64,000 nt of DNA, from contig NZ_WNNK01000003.1 in NCBI RefSeq assembly GCF_009724245.1, positions 124,001-188,000 of the forward strand, read 5' to 3'. The number at the start of each line of letters is the position of its first letter. The first letter of the stretch is position 1. A program made the position numbers and the translations under genes. Of the stretch, positions 45,750 through 54,466 are shown piece after piece. A model generated the notes under the pieces. That model was not told the DNA's origin and made no database searches. It was given only the letters and a program-made list of their open reading frames with translations. Origin of the DNA: Pseudomonas spelaei (GTDB taxonomy: Bacteria > Pseudomonadota > Gammaproteobacteria > Pseudomonadales > Pseudomonadaceae).

Positions 45750-48011
45750 ATGTTCGCTTATCAGTCCCTGTTTCGACTAAATAGGCTTTGGTTAGGTGTT
45801 TTTCTAGCGTTTTCATTTCAGGTAGATGCACAGGTCAAAGTATCTTACGGAGTGCCAGAGGGCTTCAGTGCAGCCGAAATGGACAATGGCGCAAAATATA
45901 TGGCTACCTTTAATGGGAGAACATTGCCTGGGTTCACCAGTTACTCTCCAGAGGACGGCTCGCTTGTATTTGATGCGATCGGATATGAAGAGAATGGGGT
46001 GTCCCGACAGGATACAGAGGTGATCCGAGGCGTATTGTCTCAGATTGACTATAAGCGCTGTCACAACGGATGTGATCTGAAAGTAGGCGACTACTACGTT
46101 ACGATCGATAAGTTGCGACGATCGCTGGTTATTCGCGATTCAAACAATGACTTTCTGGAGCCCAGCACCACATGGGGGTTGGTCAACAACCAGGCGGTGG
46201 ATGTTCGTGCTTCTTCGGAAGGTTACCGTGCCCTGAACCTGGCGGGTAATACCTGGTTAGGGATGCCTTCGCGTAGTTTCGGTTACATGAACTGGTTTGC
46301 CAACAATACCCAAACACGCAATCAGAAGAGTCGCAGTCAGGGGGTGTCATCCTACTACCTTCAGAAAAACTTTACGGGTACCTATTTACGCACGGGTAAG
46401 CAGAACAGCATCGACTACGCCTCAGGCTCGGTCAGTACGTTGCTGTCGCCCAGTTTCGACCAATTTGTCACCTTTGGCAGCCAGGCCCATCTGAATGCGA
46501 GCCGTAATGCGGGTTCTCTCATTCTGTATTCCACGTCCGAAGGCAATTATGAGTTCTACCGTAACGGCCGATTAATCCTCAAGCGTCCGGCTTCTCTGGG
46601 GCGTAACGAGATCAGCTTCGTAGACCTGCCCGGTGGTTATTACCCGGTCGAGGTCCGTCTGGTAGACCGTAACGGCAACCTGGTGACCCAGGAGAGCCGT
46701 GAAATCAACAACGTTAACTTCGATTCCGGTGCCGGTAACGCATGGAACCTGACCGTTGGTAACGAGATGGAAGAAGCAAAAGGGCGCCTGATTCAGGGCT
46801 CGATGAGCCGCAATTTGCGTCAGTTCTATTTGAATGCATCGGCGGTCAGTGGTGGTCAGGGCAGTTGGGCGAGTGAGGTCAACGTCACGCGTCCGAGTAA
46901 GCTCGGGAACATTGACGTCACCCCGACGTTGGGTATGTTGAGCGGCGAACGCACCACTGGCGGTTACGTCAACCTGTCGATGTCCGACGACAGACTGGGC
47001 AGCCTCATGCTTAGCCGTTATCAGAACAACAACGTGTCCCGCTTCTATTGGGGGGCACCGAGCAGCAGCCTGTCCTATAGCCGAAACGTGGCGGGTGTCA
47101 CTCTGTCTTACAACTATCAGAAGTACAGTCGGGGGGAATCACAACAGGCCGAAGCACGCTGGAACTATCGCCCCAACGGGCTGTGGTCGACGTTCTCGGT
47201 CGGTGTTCAGAAAGACGGCTACACGCAGGCCAAGGGTAGTTACGGTGTGTATTTCAACATGAGCTGGATGCTTGACAACAGTCAGGCCAGTTTCAGTGCC
47301 GCGCACTCCGGCGGGCAAACCCAAATGAGCGGTGACTACCGCAAGGACTTCCAGGACCGTTTTGGTACCACGACAAGCGGGGTGACAGTCAGCCGCATCG
47401 ATGAGCGTAACAACGTCAACCTCTATGGCAGCCGATCCGGCACGCGAGGAGACGCGTCCCTCAATCTGGGCCATAGCGACACCGCCAGCAACCTGGACAT
47501 GAACTACCGCGGCATGCTGGCCGCCAGCGCCGACGGGGTCGCACTGGGCCGTTACAGCAACAGTGGCAGCGCCATGCTGCTCAAGACGCCGGACATTGGC
47601 GGTACCGAATACGGCTTCAACGTCGAGGGCCATCCGGTTGCGGGTAACAGTACTTATGCGGTTCCAATCAACAGCTACAGCGACGTTACCTTCGCAAGGG
47701 TGCAGAGCAACAGTGAAGAAATGGATATGAACATCGAGGTGCCGGCGAACATCGTCCGTGCCCATCCAGGCCAGGTGTATGCGGCACAGGCCAAGGTCGA
47801 TATCAACATGATCTACAGCGGCTTCCTGGTGGACGCTGCCGGACGTCCGATTGGCGGCAAAATTCTGGAAACTGGCGATATCGCCCATCCCAACGGTCTG
47901 TTTTCGATATTCAGTAAGGCAGTGCTTGCTCAGATTACCGTTGACCAAATGGGGCGTCGCTACAGGTGTGACCTGAGCAAGGCCACCGGCAGTTACTACC
48001 ACTGCCTGTGA
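45750..48011 (+). CDS. Alternate-type (CfaC/TcfC-like) fimbrial usher
   Basis: 753 residues, shorter than classical ushers (about 840) and typical of the alpha clade. A signal segment (LWLGVFLAFSFQVDAQ) precedes an N-terminal domain with two Cys (RCHNGCDLKVG). A barrel follows (NTWLGMPSRSFGYMNWF, FYRNGRLILKR, DLPGGYYPVEVRLVDRNG). The C-terminal domain ends with a Cys pair (YRCDLSKATGSYYHCL). This is the usher of the second fimbrial system, distinct in sequence from the CupB3-like one. Near it are three chaperone-like genes. Confidence 0.9.
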   Translation: MFAYQSLFRLNRLWLGVFLAFSFQVDAQVKVSYGVPEGFSAAEMDNGAKYMATFNGRTLPGFTSYSPEDGSLVFDAIGYEENGVSRQDTEVIRGVLSQIDYKRCHNGCDLKVGDYYVTIDKLRRSLVIRDSNNDFLEPSTTWGLVNNQAVDVRASSEGYRALNLAGNTWLGMPSRSFGYMNWFANNTQTRNQKSRSQGVSSYYLQKNFTGTYLRTGKQNSIDYASGSVSTLLSPSFDQFVTFGSQAHLNASRNAGSLILYSTSEGNYEFYRNGRLILKRPASLGRNEISFVDLPGGYYPVEVRLVDRNGNLVTQESREINNVNFDSGAGNAWNLTVGNEMEEAKGRLIQGSMSRNLRQFYLNASAVSGGQGSWASEVNVTRPSKLGNIDVTPTLGMLSGERTTGGYVNLSMSDDRLGSLMLSRYQNNNVSRFYWGAPSSSLSYSRNVAGVTLSYNYQKYSRGESQQAEARWNYRPNGLWSTFSVGVQKDGYTQAKGSYGVYFNMSWMLDNSQASFSAAHSGGQTQMSGDYRKDFQDRFGTTTSGVTVSRIDERNNVNLYGSRSGTRGDASLNLGHSDTASNLDMNYRGMLAASADGVALGRYSNSGSAMLLKTPDIGGTEYGFNVEGHPVAGNSTYAVPINSYSDVTFARVQSNSEEMDMNIEVPANIVRAHPGQVYAAQAKVDINMIYSGFLVDAAGRPIGGKILETGDIAHPNGLFSIFSKAVLAQITVDQMGRRYRCDLSKATGSYYHCL

Positions 48012-48036
48012 TCGATCATATAAACAGGAACGAACC

Positions 48037-48705
48037 ATGAAATTGCGAACATCTCTGCCGATGCTGGTTGGCTTGGTACTCCTGGCCTGCGGGCCGGTGC
48101 AGGCCGAGGGCGAACTGATGGTGATGCCGGCCACCACCAAGGTCTTCAACAATCACGAGCAAAAAATTACCGTGAAAAACATGGGGGATGCACCGCTGTA
48201 TCTCTCCATATCGCTGCAAAAGGTCATGAACCCGGGGCTGGTGCCGGAAACCAAGGTAGGTCTGGGTGAACTTCAGCACCCCGGCATGCTGGCCAGCCCG
48301 GAAAGACTGACGCTGGGGCCGGGCCAGAGCCGTAAGGTCAGCCTCAAATCATTGTTCGAACCGGTGGATGAACAGCTGTACCGACTGTATATCGTGCCGG
48401 TCAGGTCGCTGAAGGTGGACGATGCACCCAAGGACAAGATCACCGCGCCGATGTCGGTCGCGATTGGCTACGGCGTGTTGGTTCGGCATATGCCGGCCCC
48501 GGACAAACAGCGCAGCGGCTGGAGCCATCGCTGTGATGCTGGTGCAATCACATTGGTTAACACCGGTAACGTGCGTTATGTGCTGTCGGATGTTGGCAAA
48601 GTCGGAGAGACCGTGGCCGTGTTCCCCGGCACTCCTCATCAGTTTCCGGGCAAGCGCTTGAGCGTGCTCGACCAGGGCCAGGCCCGGACTGTGGATTGTC
48701 CCTGA
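48037..48705 (+). CDS. Alternate-type fimbrial chaperone
   Basis: 222 residues. A signal peptide ends at VQA. The first Ig domain starts with ELMVMPATTKVF and has APLYLSISLQKVMNPG, the CfaA/alpha-type pattern. A short second domain (about 155-222) contains two Cys (HRCDAG and VDCP), likely a disulfide. It begins 25 bp after the usher gene. It should carry pilins of this operon to the usher. Its stop overlaps the start of the next, single-domain chaperone. Confidence 0.87.
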   Translation: MKLRTSLPMLVGLVLLACGPVQAEGELMVMPATTKVFNNHEQKITVKNMGDAPLYLSISLQKVMNPGLVPETKVGLGELQHPGMLASPERLTLGPGQSRKVSLKSLFEPVDEQLYRLYIVPVRSLKVDDAPKDKITAPMSVAIGYGVLVRHMPAPDKQRSGWSHRCDAGAITLVNTGNVRYVLSDVGKVGETVAVFPGTPHQFPGKRLSVLDQGQARTVDCP

Positions 48706-49166
48706 TGATAGACACGAGCAGATTGTTCCTGGGGGTACTGTTGGCACTGTTCGCCACACAGGGCATGGCGGAGGGCGTACTGAAGCTTTCGCGTACCGAG
48801 CTGAAGCTGGAGCCCGGTAAGCCAGCCCACACGCTGTACGTCGAAAATACTGGAGACACGCCCCTGTATCTGGAGGTTAAACAGGAGCTGCTGCTCAATC
48901 CGGGGCAGACTCCCGAACACCTGGTGCCGATCCAGGAAGTGGAGCGTCCGAGTCTGTTGATCACCCCCGGCCGGTTGGTCCTGGCACCTGGACAGAAACG
49001 CCGAATGGTGATTAGAGAGCTGAAGCCCCCCACGCGAACGTTGGTATGGCGGGTGACTTTCCGTCCCAAGGAACAGTTGGTCATTGATGCTGAAGGGGTA
49101 TCGGCGCCGCTTGTCGTCAGTGTCGGTTATGGCACGGTGATCTATCAATTGGGCCTTGATAGATAA
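48705..49166 (+). CDS. Single-Ig-domain fimbrial chaperone
   Basis: 153 residues from the ATG at 48705, overlapping the previous stop (TGATG). A signal peptide ends near GMA. One Ig domain follows, aligned with domain 1 of the chaperone before it: LSRTELKLEPGKPAH, PLYLEVKQELLLNPG, APGQKRRMVI and SVGYGTVIYQL. It stops where the partner gene continues into its Cys-containing second domain. The downstream 126 bp show no lost second domain in any frame I read, so this looks like a genuine half-chaperone rather than a recent truncation. Confidence 0.75.
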   Translation: MIDTSRLFLGVLLALFATQGMAEGVLKLSRTELKLEPGKPAHTLYVENTGDTPLYLEVKQELLLNPGQTPEHLVPIQEVERPSLLITPGRLVLAPGQKRRMVIRELKPPTRTLVWRVTFRPKEQLVIDAEGVSAPLVVSVGYGTVIYQLGLDR

Positions 49167-49292
49167 GTGATGACGCATGGAGGTGAACGCCAGAAGGAAG
49201 GGTATATCGAACAAGATTCAGTTAGCCCGAGGGTGCCGACTTACGAGTGTGAGAGATAACTTTTCTGTAGCAGAATAGAGGAGGGGTTACTT

Positions 49293-50312
49293 TTGAGAAC
49301 TTGGAAAACGTATTTGTTAGAAATTGGTAAGTTATGCATTTTTGTCGGTGTTTGGAGTTTTATGAAGTGCGAGATGGCGTACTCAGTCACTCTAGAGCTT
49401 GGCGATATCAGTAGCGCCTACTCAAACTGTACTTTTAAAAGTAACGGTAATGGAACCTCTACCGTATCGACAGTTGTTGACTATAAGGAGATTAAGCGGG
49501 TATGTGGCATTGGTTGCAAGGATCCTTATGCGGGTCGAGGGCTTATAATTTATGCTTACGATAAAAATGGAAAACCGAAAGCGTCTTCGTTTGCAGCCAC
49601 ATCTGTAAAGTTGAATGGGGTCGATAACTATGGTAGGTATTTGGGTGAGGGCTACTCTATATATCAGAATAACTATCGTCATTATCCATGGGGTAGTATG
49701 TCCCAATTTTCCGCAACGTTCACTGCTATTATTCCTGACTCTAACTTTTCGGCCTGGCCTGCTATTAGCCTGCGGGCTGCAAATGTTGGGATTTTAGGTA
49801 CTACGAATGATACGGCAGAGATCAAAGGCGCGGCATATATAGCCACGAGTTCAAGTAATGACGGTACTTGCAAGGTGATTGTCAATCCAGAAACGCCGCC
49901 GCCGCCCGATATCAATATTAGCGTATCTGCACCGGACTGGAATCTGGGTGAGCTACAGCAAGGTTTATCTGACACCCGATTGAGCCGTGCGGATCAGATG
50001 CTTTGCTTCAGTTATGATGCGGCAGATGTTCAGGGAGGGAAATTTATCATCGGTGCCAGCAATGCCAATGGTGTGGTGAACAACCGCTATCAACTTAGGC
50101 ATCTGTCGGATACCACCCAAGTGGTGCCCTACAGACTGACGCTAGACAGCGGCAGCACGCTTATTAAGTTACCTGATAACAGCAACGCACTTCCCCTCGG
50201 TGGTGCTGGCCGTACCTGTTTTATTCCGACATTTACAACAGAGGTGGGTAAGGCCGTGAAAGAGGGCGACTATAGCGACGTATTGACCTTCACGATCACC
50301 ACAAAGTCCTAG
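49293..50312 (+). CDS. Alternate-type fimbrial tip adhesin (CblD/CooD-like)
   Basis: 339 residues. The TTG start at 49293 is chosen because GAGGAGGGG lies just before it and no better ATG precedes the hydrophobic signal segment (GKLCIFVGVWSFMKCEMAYS). An N-terminal domain of about 175 residues is followed by PETPPPPDINISV, a proline linker, then a C-terminal pilin domain (about 205-339) with Cys in MLCFSYD and RTCFIP. The first half is notably AT-rich relative to neighbours. The two-domain plan and position after the chaperones fit the tip adhesin of CS1-type pili. Receptor unknown. Confidence 0.72.
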   Translation: MRTWKTYLLEIGKLCIFVGVWSFMKCEMAYSVTLELGDISSAYSNCTFKSNGNGTSTVSTVVDYKEIKRVCGIGCKDPYAGRGLIIYAYDKNGKPKASSFAATSVKLNGVDNYGRYLGEGYSIYQNNYRHYPWGSMSQFSATFTAIIPDSNFSAWPAISLRAANVGILGTTNDTAEIKGAAYIATSSSNDGTCKVIVNPETPPPPDINISVSAPDWNLGELQQGLSDTRLSRADQMLCFSYDAADVQGGKFIIGASNANGVVNNRYQLRHLSDTTQVVPYRLTLDSGSTLIKLPDNSNALPLGGAGRTCFIPTFTTEVGKAVKEGDYSDVLTFTITTKS

Positions 50313-50326
50313 AAGGCTATAGTGAT

Positions 50327-50875
50327 ATGAAAAAATACACCTTCGTGTACCTGTTCCTCGCACTAGGGTTGTTGCCGGTAATGGCGCCGGCTGCGGTGAT
50401 ACTCAAAGGCAAGACCAGCAGCAAGGTAACTGCACATGTCACCCGTCCCAACAACCTGTTTGTGACCGATGATAAAGGTGGCTGGTTCGAGCAGGGGCTG
50501 GAAATGCAGCAGCTCGGTGGTTGGGATACCCCTTACGAGGTCAGCGCACGGTTGCGGGTGGTATCCACCACCGGATTGTTTCAGGTGCGCATGGACGAGC
50601 CCTTGCAGATACGCAACCAGGCCAACCCCGCATTGGTGTTTCGCACACCGGTAGTCCGGCTTGGGGTGGAGGGCGGGGACCTGAAACCCCTTATGGTTGG
50701 TCAAGGCACTGAGTTTCGCAATCCGGCATCGCCCTCGGAAGACGAGGACTCTGTCGGTTACTACGGGTTGGCCATCTCGGCCCTTCCTCCAGACGGCAAT
50801 TTCAAAAGCACAGCGGGCATCTACGGCGGCGTTCTGTCGCTCACCTTCGAGCCGGTGGCGAAGGCGCCTGAGTGA
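50327..50875 (+). CDS. Second Cys-free alternate-type pilin
   Basis: 182 residues: a signal peptide ending at APAA, then a Cys-free mature chain with VTAHVTRPNNLFV and a C-terminal GGVLSLTFEPVAK, paralleling GDLVMLFEPVA in the first pilin. So the operon has two pilin-like proteins of the same family. This one follows the adhesin gene by 14 bp. It might be a minor or adaptor subunit, or a second shaft protein. Function is inferred from paralogy. Confidence 0.75.
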   Translation: MKKYTFVYLFLALGLLPVMAPAAVILKGKTSSKVTAHVTRPNNLFVTDDKGGWFEQGLEMQQLGGWDTPYEVSARLRVVSTTGLFQVRMDEPLQIRNQANPALVFRTPVVRLGVEGGDLKPLMVGQGTEFRNPASPSEDEDSVGYYGLAISALPPDGNFKSTAGIYGGVLSLTFEPVAKAPE

Positions 50876-50909
50876 TGACCCTGAAAATGCCCTTTAAGGA
50901 ATAGTGAAC

Positions 50910-51554
50910 ATGCGCTTGTCCGTACTTTCAGCTCTGCTTTTATTGCCCTACCTGGTTGTGCCTGCGCCGGCTTTTGCGCTGATCGACATTTCACCCAAGG
51001 AAATCGTCGTCCAAGGCAAACCGGCTACCGTCCAGATCATCAATAATGGCGAGCGTCCGGAGTATGTATCCATCACCCTGTCGCGCCTGCTCAACCCCGG
51101 GGTGGAGGGGAGTAGCGAACGGCTGGAGCCTATTACGCTGGCGAGCAAACCGATTCTCTACGCTTTTCCTTTCCGCATCACGCTGGCACCCGGACAAAGC
51201 AAGACCATTACCCTGAAGCCGCTCGAAGAAGTTCAGCGGGAACAGGTCTACCGTCTGGACGTCACACCCGTCATCAGCCTGAAAGAGACGGAACATCGGG
51301 CGTCGTCCGGCAATGTTTTGATCAACCTCAGCTTCAGCGGTCTGGTCCGCCAACTACCGTACGCCGAAAAATCCCGATTGGCGGTGACCTGCGAAGGTTC
51401 AGGCGCTCTTCTGGCCGCCAGCGGAAATGTGCGTTACCCCGTAAAGGGCGCCAAGGTGGATGGCTCTACAGTAGACCCCTTCAATGTTTACCCAGGTGAG
51501 CCAAAACTGTTGAAAGGGAAGTCGATTTCAATTCCTGGCCAGCCGTCTTGTTAA
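50910..51554 (+). CDS. Alternate-type fimbrial chaperone, last gene of operon
   Basis: 214 residues from the ATG at 50910 (AAGGA is 9 nt upstream; a GTG at 50904 is also possible but too near it). Signal peptide ends at AFA. Domain 1 has LIDISPKEIVVQGKPATV and VSITLSRLLNPG; domain 2 carries two Cys (VTCEGSG and GQPSC), as in the chaperone at 48037. It is the third chaperone-like gene of the operon. It may serve the neighbouring second pilin. No terminator is seen until 51775. Confidence 0.87.
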   Translation: MRLSVLSALLLLPYLVVPAPAFALIDISPKEIVVQGKPATVQIINNGERPEYVSITLSRLLNPGVEGSSERLEPITLASKPILYAFPFRITLAPGQSKTITLKPLEEVQREQVYRLDVTPVISLKETEHRASSGNVLINLSFSGLVRQLPYAEKSRLAVTCEGSGALLAASGNVRYPVKGAKVDGSTVDPFNVYPGEPKLLKGKSISIPGQPSC

Positions 51555-51746
51555 GTTGCTTTGGGGAAGTGTTAGCGCTGGAGTGGCCCTCGTCCGATTG
51601 GCTATGAGTAGGACACCAATAGCCTTGCTTAGAATTACCCCTTTTTTCGCTCTTGAAACCTCCCAATAACAAGTCCAGAATTGAGTCTTTTCCTGCTTCG
51701 GCAAGAAAAGAAACCTCTTAGACTTCAATGGGTCGGACGTCAGATG

Positions 51747-51767
51747 CGAGTCTCGTTTCCCGCTCCA
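51747..51767 (+). other. tRNA-Gly(GCC) 3'-end fragment, candidate attachment site
   Basis: The 21 bases end with CTCGTTTCCCGCTCCA and match the T-arm, acceptor stem and CCA-side end of tRNA-Gly(GCC) as I recall it. The rest of the tRNA is absent upstream. Integrase-type elements duplicate the 3' end of their tRNA target, so this is a likely att repeat. It is followed by a terminator and an integrase remnant. Confidence 0.7.
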
Positions 51768-51774
51768 AACATAG

Positions 51775-51808
51775 AAAAAGCGCTACTCATTGAGTGGCGC
51801 TTTTTTTT
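51775..51808 (+). terminator. Strong rho-independent terminator
   Basis: GCGCTACTC pairs with GAGTGGCGC around a short ATT loop (one G-T pair), with A-tract before and eight T after. It is downstream of the tRNA fragment, as expected for a tRNA transcript end. Confidence 0.85.
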
Positions 51809-52004
51809 GCGCGTTATTTTATTGTCAGCATTGAAAAAGAGGCTTCAGTCTCTTTTTTCGTTCCAGTAAGTTCCACTCGAAACCACAACCAGCCGCGATT
51901 TTTAAATACATTATTCCGGCATCTGGCAGATCGCTCTTTCGTGGTATTCGCCTCACTGGAAGCCGTACAAATCACCTCCATCCAAACGAGACGGAGATTG
52001 TACG

Positions 52005-52304
52005 ATGGCTCTCACCGATACCGCGGTCCGACACGCCAAACCCCGCGCCAAGGGCTACACCCTCCCTGAATACGATGGCCTCGCTCTTTTCATGAATACG
52101 AAAGGCGCCAAGTGCTGGCACTTCCGCTTTTCCTAGGCGGATAAGCAACGGCGTATTTCTCTCGGAACCTATCCTGAAATTGGTTTGCGGGATGCATGTG
52201 CTCTGCGTGATGTTGCGAGAGCAGTGGTTGCCAGGGGCATCGATCCGCGTGTCCATCGGCGGCTGGTGCGTAATGCCAGGCGCCTGGCCACGGAAAACGC
52301 TTAA
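52005..52304 (+). pseudogene. Tyrosine recombinase (P4-type integrase) remnant
   Basis: Translation from the ATG at 52005 gives MALTDTAVRHAKPRAKGYTL, the typical N-terminus of P4-like integrases. After 43 codons there is an in-frame TAG at 52134-52136. The frame then resumes as integrase (RRISLGTYPEIGLRDA, ARGIDP) until TAA at 52302. The catalytic half with the Arg-His-Arg-Tyr residues is missing. It is therefore a dead integrase close to the tRNA-Gly fragment, marking the edge of a former integrative element. Confidence 0.85.
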
Positions 52305-52505
52305 GAAGCGGTTGTTCAGTATTGAAAGTGACACGCAACGTTGAGCATCGTGCTTCTGGCCGTGGGTCTCGATAATCCGGTCGAGCCCAGAACCTCCCGC
52401 TTCAAGTGACCACCGAGTCGGCTGGCAGCGAGGGCGCTCAGGTTGCATGTAGAGGCGGGCGCCTTACCTTCGCTGTTGATGGCCAGCTAAGCCTTTGGGC
52501 CAGGA

Positions 52506-52862
52506 TCAGTCATTAGGCAAGTGCAACTGCACTTCCATGGCGTCATGAAGGAGCCTGACGACCTCAATCACATCGTCGTTTGCCACACGATAGAACACGA
52601 TATGGCGTGGGCTTTTGACCATTCCATGGGTTTGTTTGGCCTGCTGGCGTGAATAGATGAGGTGATAACTGCGAAGGCCCGGTGCCAGCTCATCGCGTTC
52701 GTGGCTGCCAATGCGATAAGGCGTGCAGGCAATCGCTTGCAGCGCCGCGAGGATCAACGCCTGATACCGCTGGCGTGCTTGATCGCCGAACTGCGTCTGG
52801 GAGAGCCTGAGGATGTCGACAATGTCGGCGCGCGCCGCGTTGGAAATTCGATACGGCGGCAT
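52506..52862 (-). CDS. parE: ParE-family toxin
   Basis: 118 residues. It has the RelE/ParE plasmid-stabilisation fold pattern: YRISNAARADIVDILRLSQ, then YRIGSHERDELAPGLRSYHL and HIVFYRVANDDVIEVVRLLHDAMEV near the C-terminus. It starts 2 bp after the antitoxin stop, in antitoxin-first order. ParE toxins poison DNA gyrase; the target here is by family. A 20-residue insert (about residues 73-85, RQQAKQTHGMVKSP) lengthens it slightly relative to small family members. Confidence 0.9.
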   Translation of the reverse strand: MPPYRISNAARADIVDILRLSQTQFGDQARQRYQALILAALQAIACTPYRIGSHERDELAPGLRSYHLIYSRQQAKQTHGMVKSPRHIVFYRVANDDVIEVVRLLHDAMEVQLHLPND

Positions 52863-52864
52863 GC

Positions 52865-53155
52865 TCAGTGTTTCGCGCGCGCGGGGATGCTCGCCTCCAG
52901 GCTCAAGCCCTCGAGGTAGTGCTCCAGATCCCCTTCGTTCAACTGAGTAAAGCGCCCGTGCTCAAGGTCCATGATGCCGATCGAGGTCGCCTGACGCAGG
53001 GCCTCAATTTTGGCGGTGTCTTCGGCTACGCGCTGTTCCAATAGGCGCAAACCTTCTCGCATCACTTCGCTGGCATTCTGATAACGGCCGGACTGCACCA
53101 GGTCCTGGATAACCTGTTCCTGGTGAGGGGTGAGCACAACGTTTCGCGTCGCCAT
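52865..53155 (-). CDS. parD: ParD-family antitoxin
   Basis: 96 residues. The N-terminal ribbon-helix-helix part has NVVLTPHQEQVIQDLVQSG and YQNASEVMREGLRLLEQR, signature strings of ParD antitoxins. The acidic C-terminus binds and neutralises ParE. It precedes parE by 2 bp. The palindrome TGGCATATTATGCCA at 53196-53210, about 40 bp before the ATG, is a probable autoregulatory operator. Confidence 0.92.
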   Translation of the reverse strand: MATRNVVLTPHQEQVIQDLVQSGRYQNASEVMREGLRLLEQRVAEDTAKIEALRQATSIGIMDLEHGRFTQLNEGDLEHYLEGLSLEASIPARAKH

Positions 53156-53195
53156 AATTAGCTCCAGCTCTATGCAATCAGGTACTTTCGATTAT

Positions 53196-53210
53196 TGGCA
53201 TATTATGCCA
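53196..53210 (-). promoter_or_regulatory. Palindromic candidate ParD operator
   Basis: TGGCATA-T-TATGCCA is a perfect 7-bp palindrome with one central base, about 41 bp upstream of parD. ParD dimers bind palindromic sites in their own promoter. It lies in a 303-bp gap that also leads to the 5'-nucleotidase gene. Confidence 0.5.
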
Positions 53211-53458
53211 TTTTCGCTCAAGAGCATAGCTTAGGGCCGACATTCGGCGATCAGGTGATGGCTGACTCGGGGCCAATTAGCAAGGGTCAAAGTGATCCAC
53301 CCATTAATAAAGCAACCTGCAGATTGATTTGAAGATTGATATGCCTGACTGTGCGCCGGAGGAGGCGCGCGATGTGTGCTTCTCGATCCGCCCTGAAATC
53401 GATCGGCATGTTCGGTGCCCATCAATATTTGCGTTTAGAGGCATCAAGAGAGGTTCCA

Positions 53459-54442
53459 ATGCCCTACGAGTTAGAAAATCGCCTGGTGATCGGCGTGGCT
53501 TCCAGCGCTGTGTTTGATCTGCTGGCATCGGACGCAGTGTTTCAGAGTCAGGGGGAAGAGGAATACCGCAAGTTCCAGCAGGAAAATCTCCACGTCCCGC
53601 TTCCTAAGGGGATCGCGTTTCCGTTCATCAAGCGTTTACTGTCAGTGAATGACCTGAGCGTCGATCCTACGGATCCGCTTGTCGAGGTAATACTTCTTTC
53701 GCGAAATGATCCCGACACTGGGCTGCGCGTTCTGAAGACTATCGAGCACTATGGGCTTGGGATGACAAGGGCGATTTTCATGCAGGGAAAGTCCCCGTAC
53801 GAATACATACCGGCACTGAATATCGCTTTATTTTTGTCGGGTGACAAAAAAGACGTGGAAGCCGCTATCAAGGCCGGGTACCCGGCAGGCCAGGTGCTCG
53901 ATTCAAAATTCGAAGACGACGAATCTGATAAAACCCTGCGCATCGCATTCGACTTTGACGGCGTACTCGCCGGCGATGAGTCTGAAACAATCATGCAGGC
54001 CTCGGGATTGTCCGAGTTCCATGCGCACGAAGTGAAGAACGTTATGCAACCCCATAACCCTGGGCCGCTGAAGGAGTTCATGGTGCGGATATCCAAGATC
54101 CAGTCGGTCGAGGAACAGCACAAAAAGCTCAATCCTAAATACGAAAACCGCATACGCGTTTCGATCGTCACGGCCCGCAATGCTCCGTCTCATGAGCGCG
54201 CGATGAATACACTCAAGAGTTGGGGTGTCATGGCCAATGACGCCTTCTTTCTGGGTGGCATCGAGAAAGGGAAAATTTTGGGCGTGTTGAAACCGCACAT
54301 TTTCTTCGATGACCAATCAGGGCACCTTAAATCGACTAGCGCGGTTGCTCCATCCGTGCACATTCCTTTTGGCATCACCAACCATGTGGCGACAGAGGTT
54401 GCGCTAGAGCTTGAAGCTGATCAGGTTCAACAGGTGGTGTAA
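53459..54442 (+). CDS. Cytosolic 5'-nucleotidase (cN-I family)
   Basis: 327 residues from the ATG at 53459 (GAGAGG ribosome site; the frame reaches upstream to 53336 but without family sequence). MPYELENRLVIGVASSAVFDL and IPFGITNHVATE match the cN-I 5'-nucleotidase family. A HAD-type acidic motif lies at D165-x-D167 (IAFDFDGVLAGDES). It removes phosphate from nucleoside monophosphates. It stands alone between the ParDE pair and an IS remnant, in the mobile-element area. The family is also found in some mobile regions, but no defence role can be claimed. Confidence 0.87.
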   Translation: MPYELENRLVIGVASSAVFDLLASDAVFQSQGEEEYRKFQQENLHVPLPKGIAFPFIKRLLSVNDLSVDPTDPLVEVILLSRNDPDTGLRVLKTIEHYGLGMTRAIFMQGKSPYEYIPALNIALFLSGDKKDVEAAIKAGYPAGQVLDSKFEDDESDKTLRIAFDFDGVLAGDESETIMQASGLSEFHAHEVKNVMQPHNPGPLKEFMVRISKIQSVEEQHKKLNPKYENRIRVSIVTARNAPSHERAMNTLKSWGVMANDAFFLGGIEKGKILGVLKPHIFFDDQSGHLKSTSAVAPSVHIPFGITNHVATEVALELEADQVQQVV

Positions 54443-54466
54443 TACGGTGGCTTGCGCGCGTAAGTG

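Larger units (their letters stand above)
51555..52004. other. Intergenic region with tRNA fragment and terminator
   Basis: 450 bp after the last fimbrial chaperone. It holds a tRNA-Gly 3' fragment, a strong terminator, and the upstream region of an integrase remnant. No intact gene was seen; frames listed in it are short. Confidence 0.6.

Noticed and set aside
51597..51690. Possible small RNA or gene after the last chaperone
   Set aside because: No clear promoter, ribosome site or conserved motif; only the tRNA fragment is recognisable.
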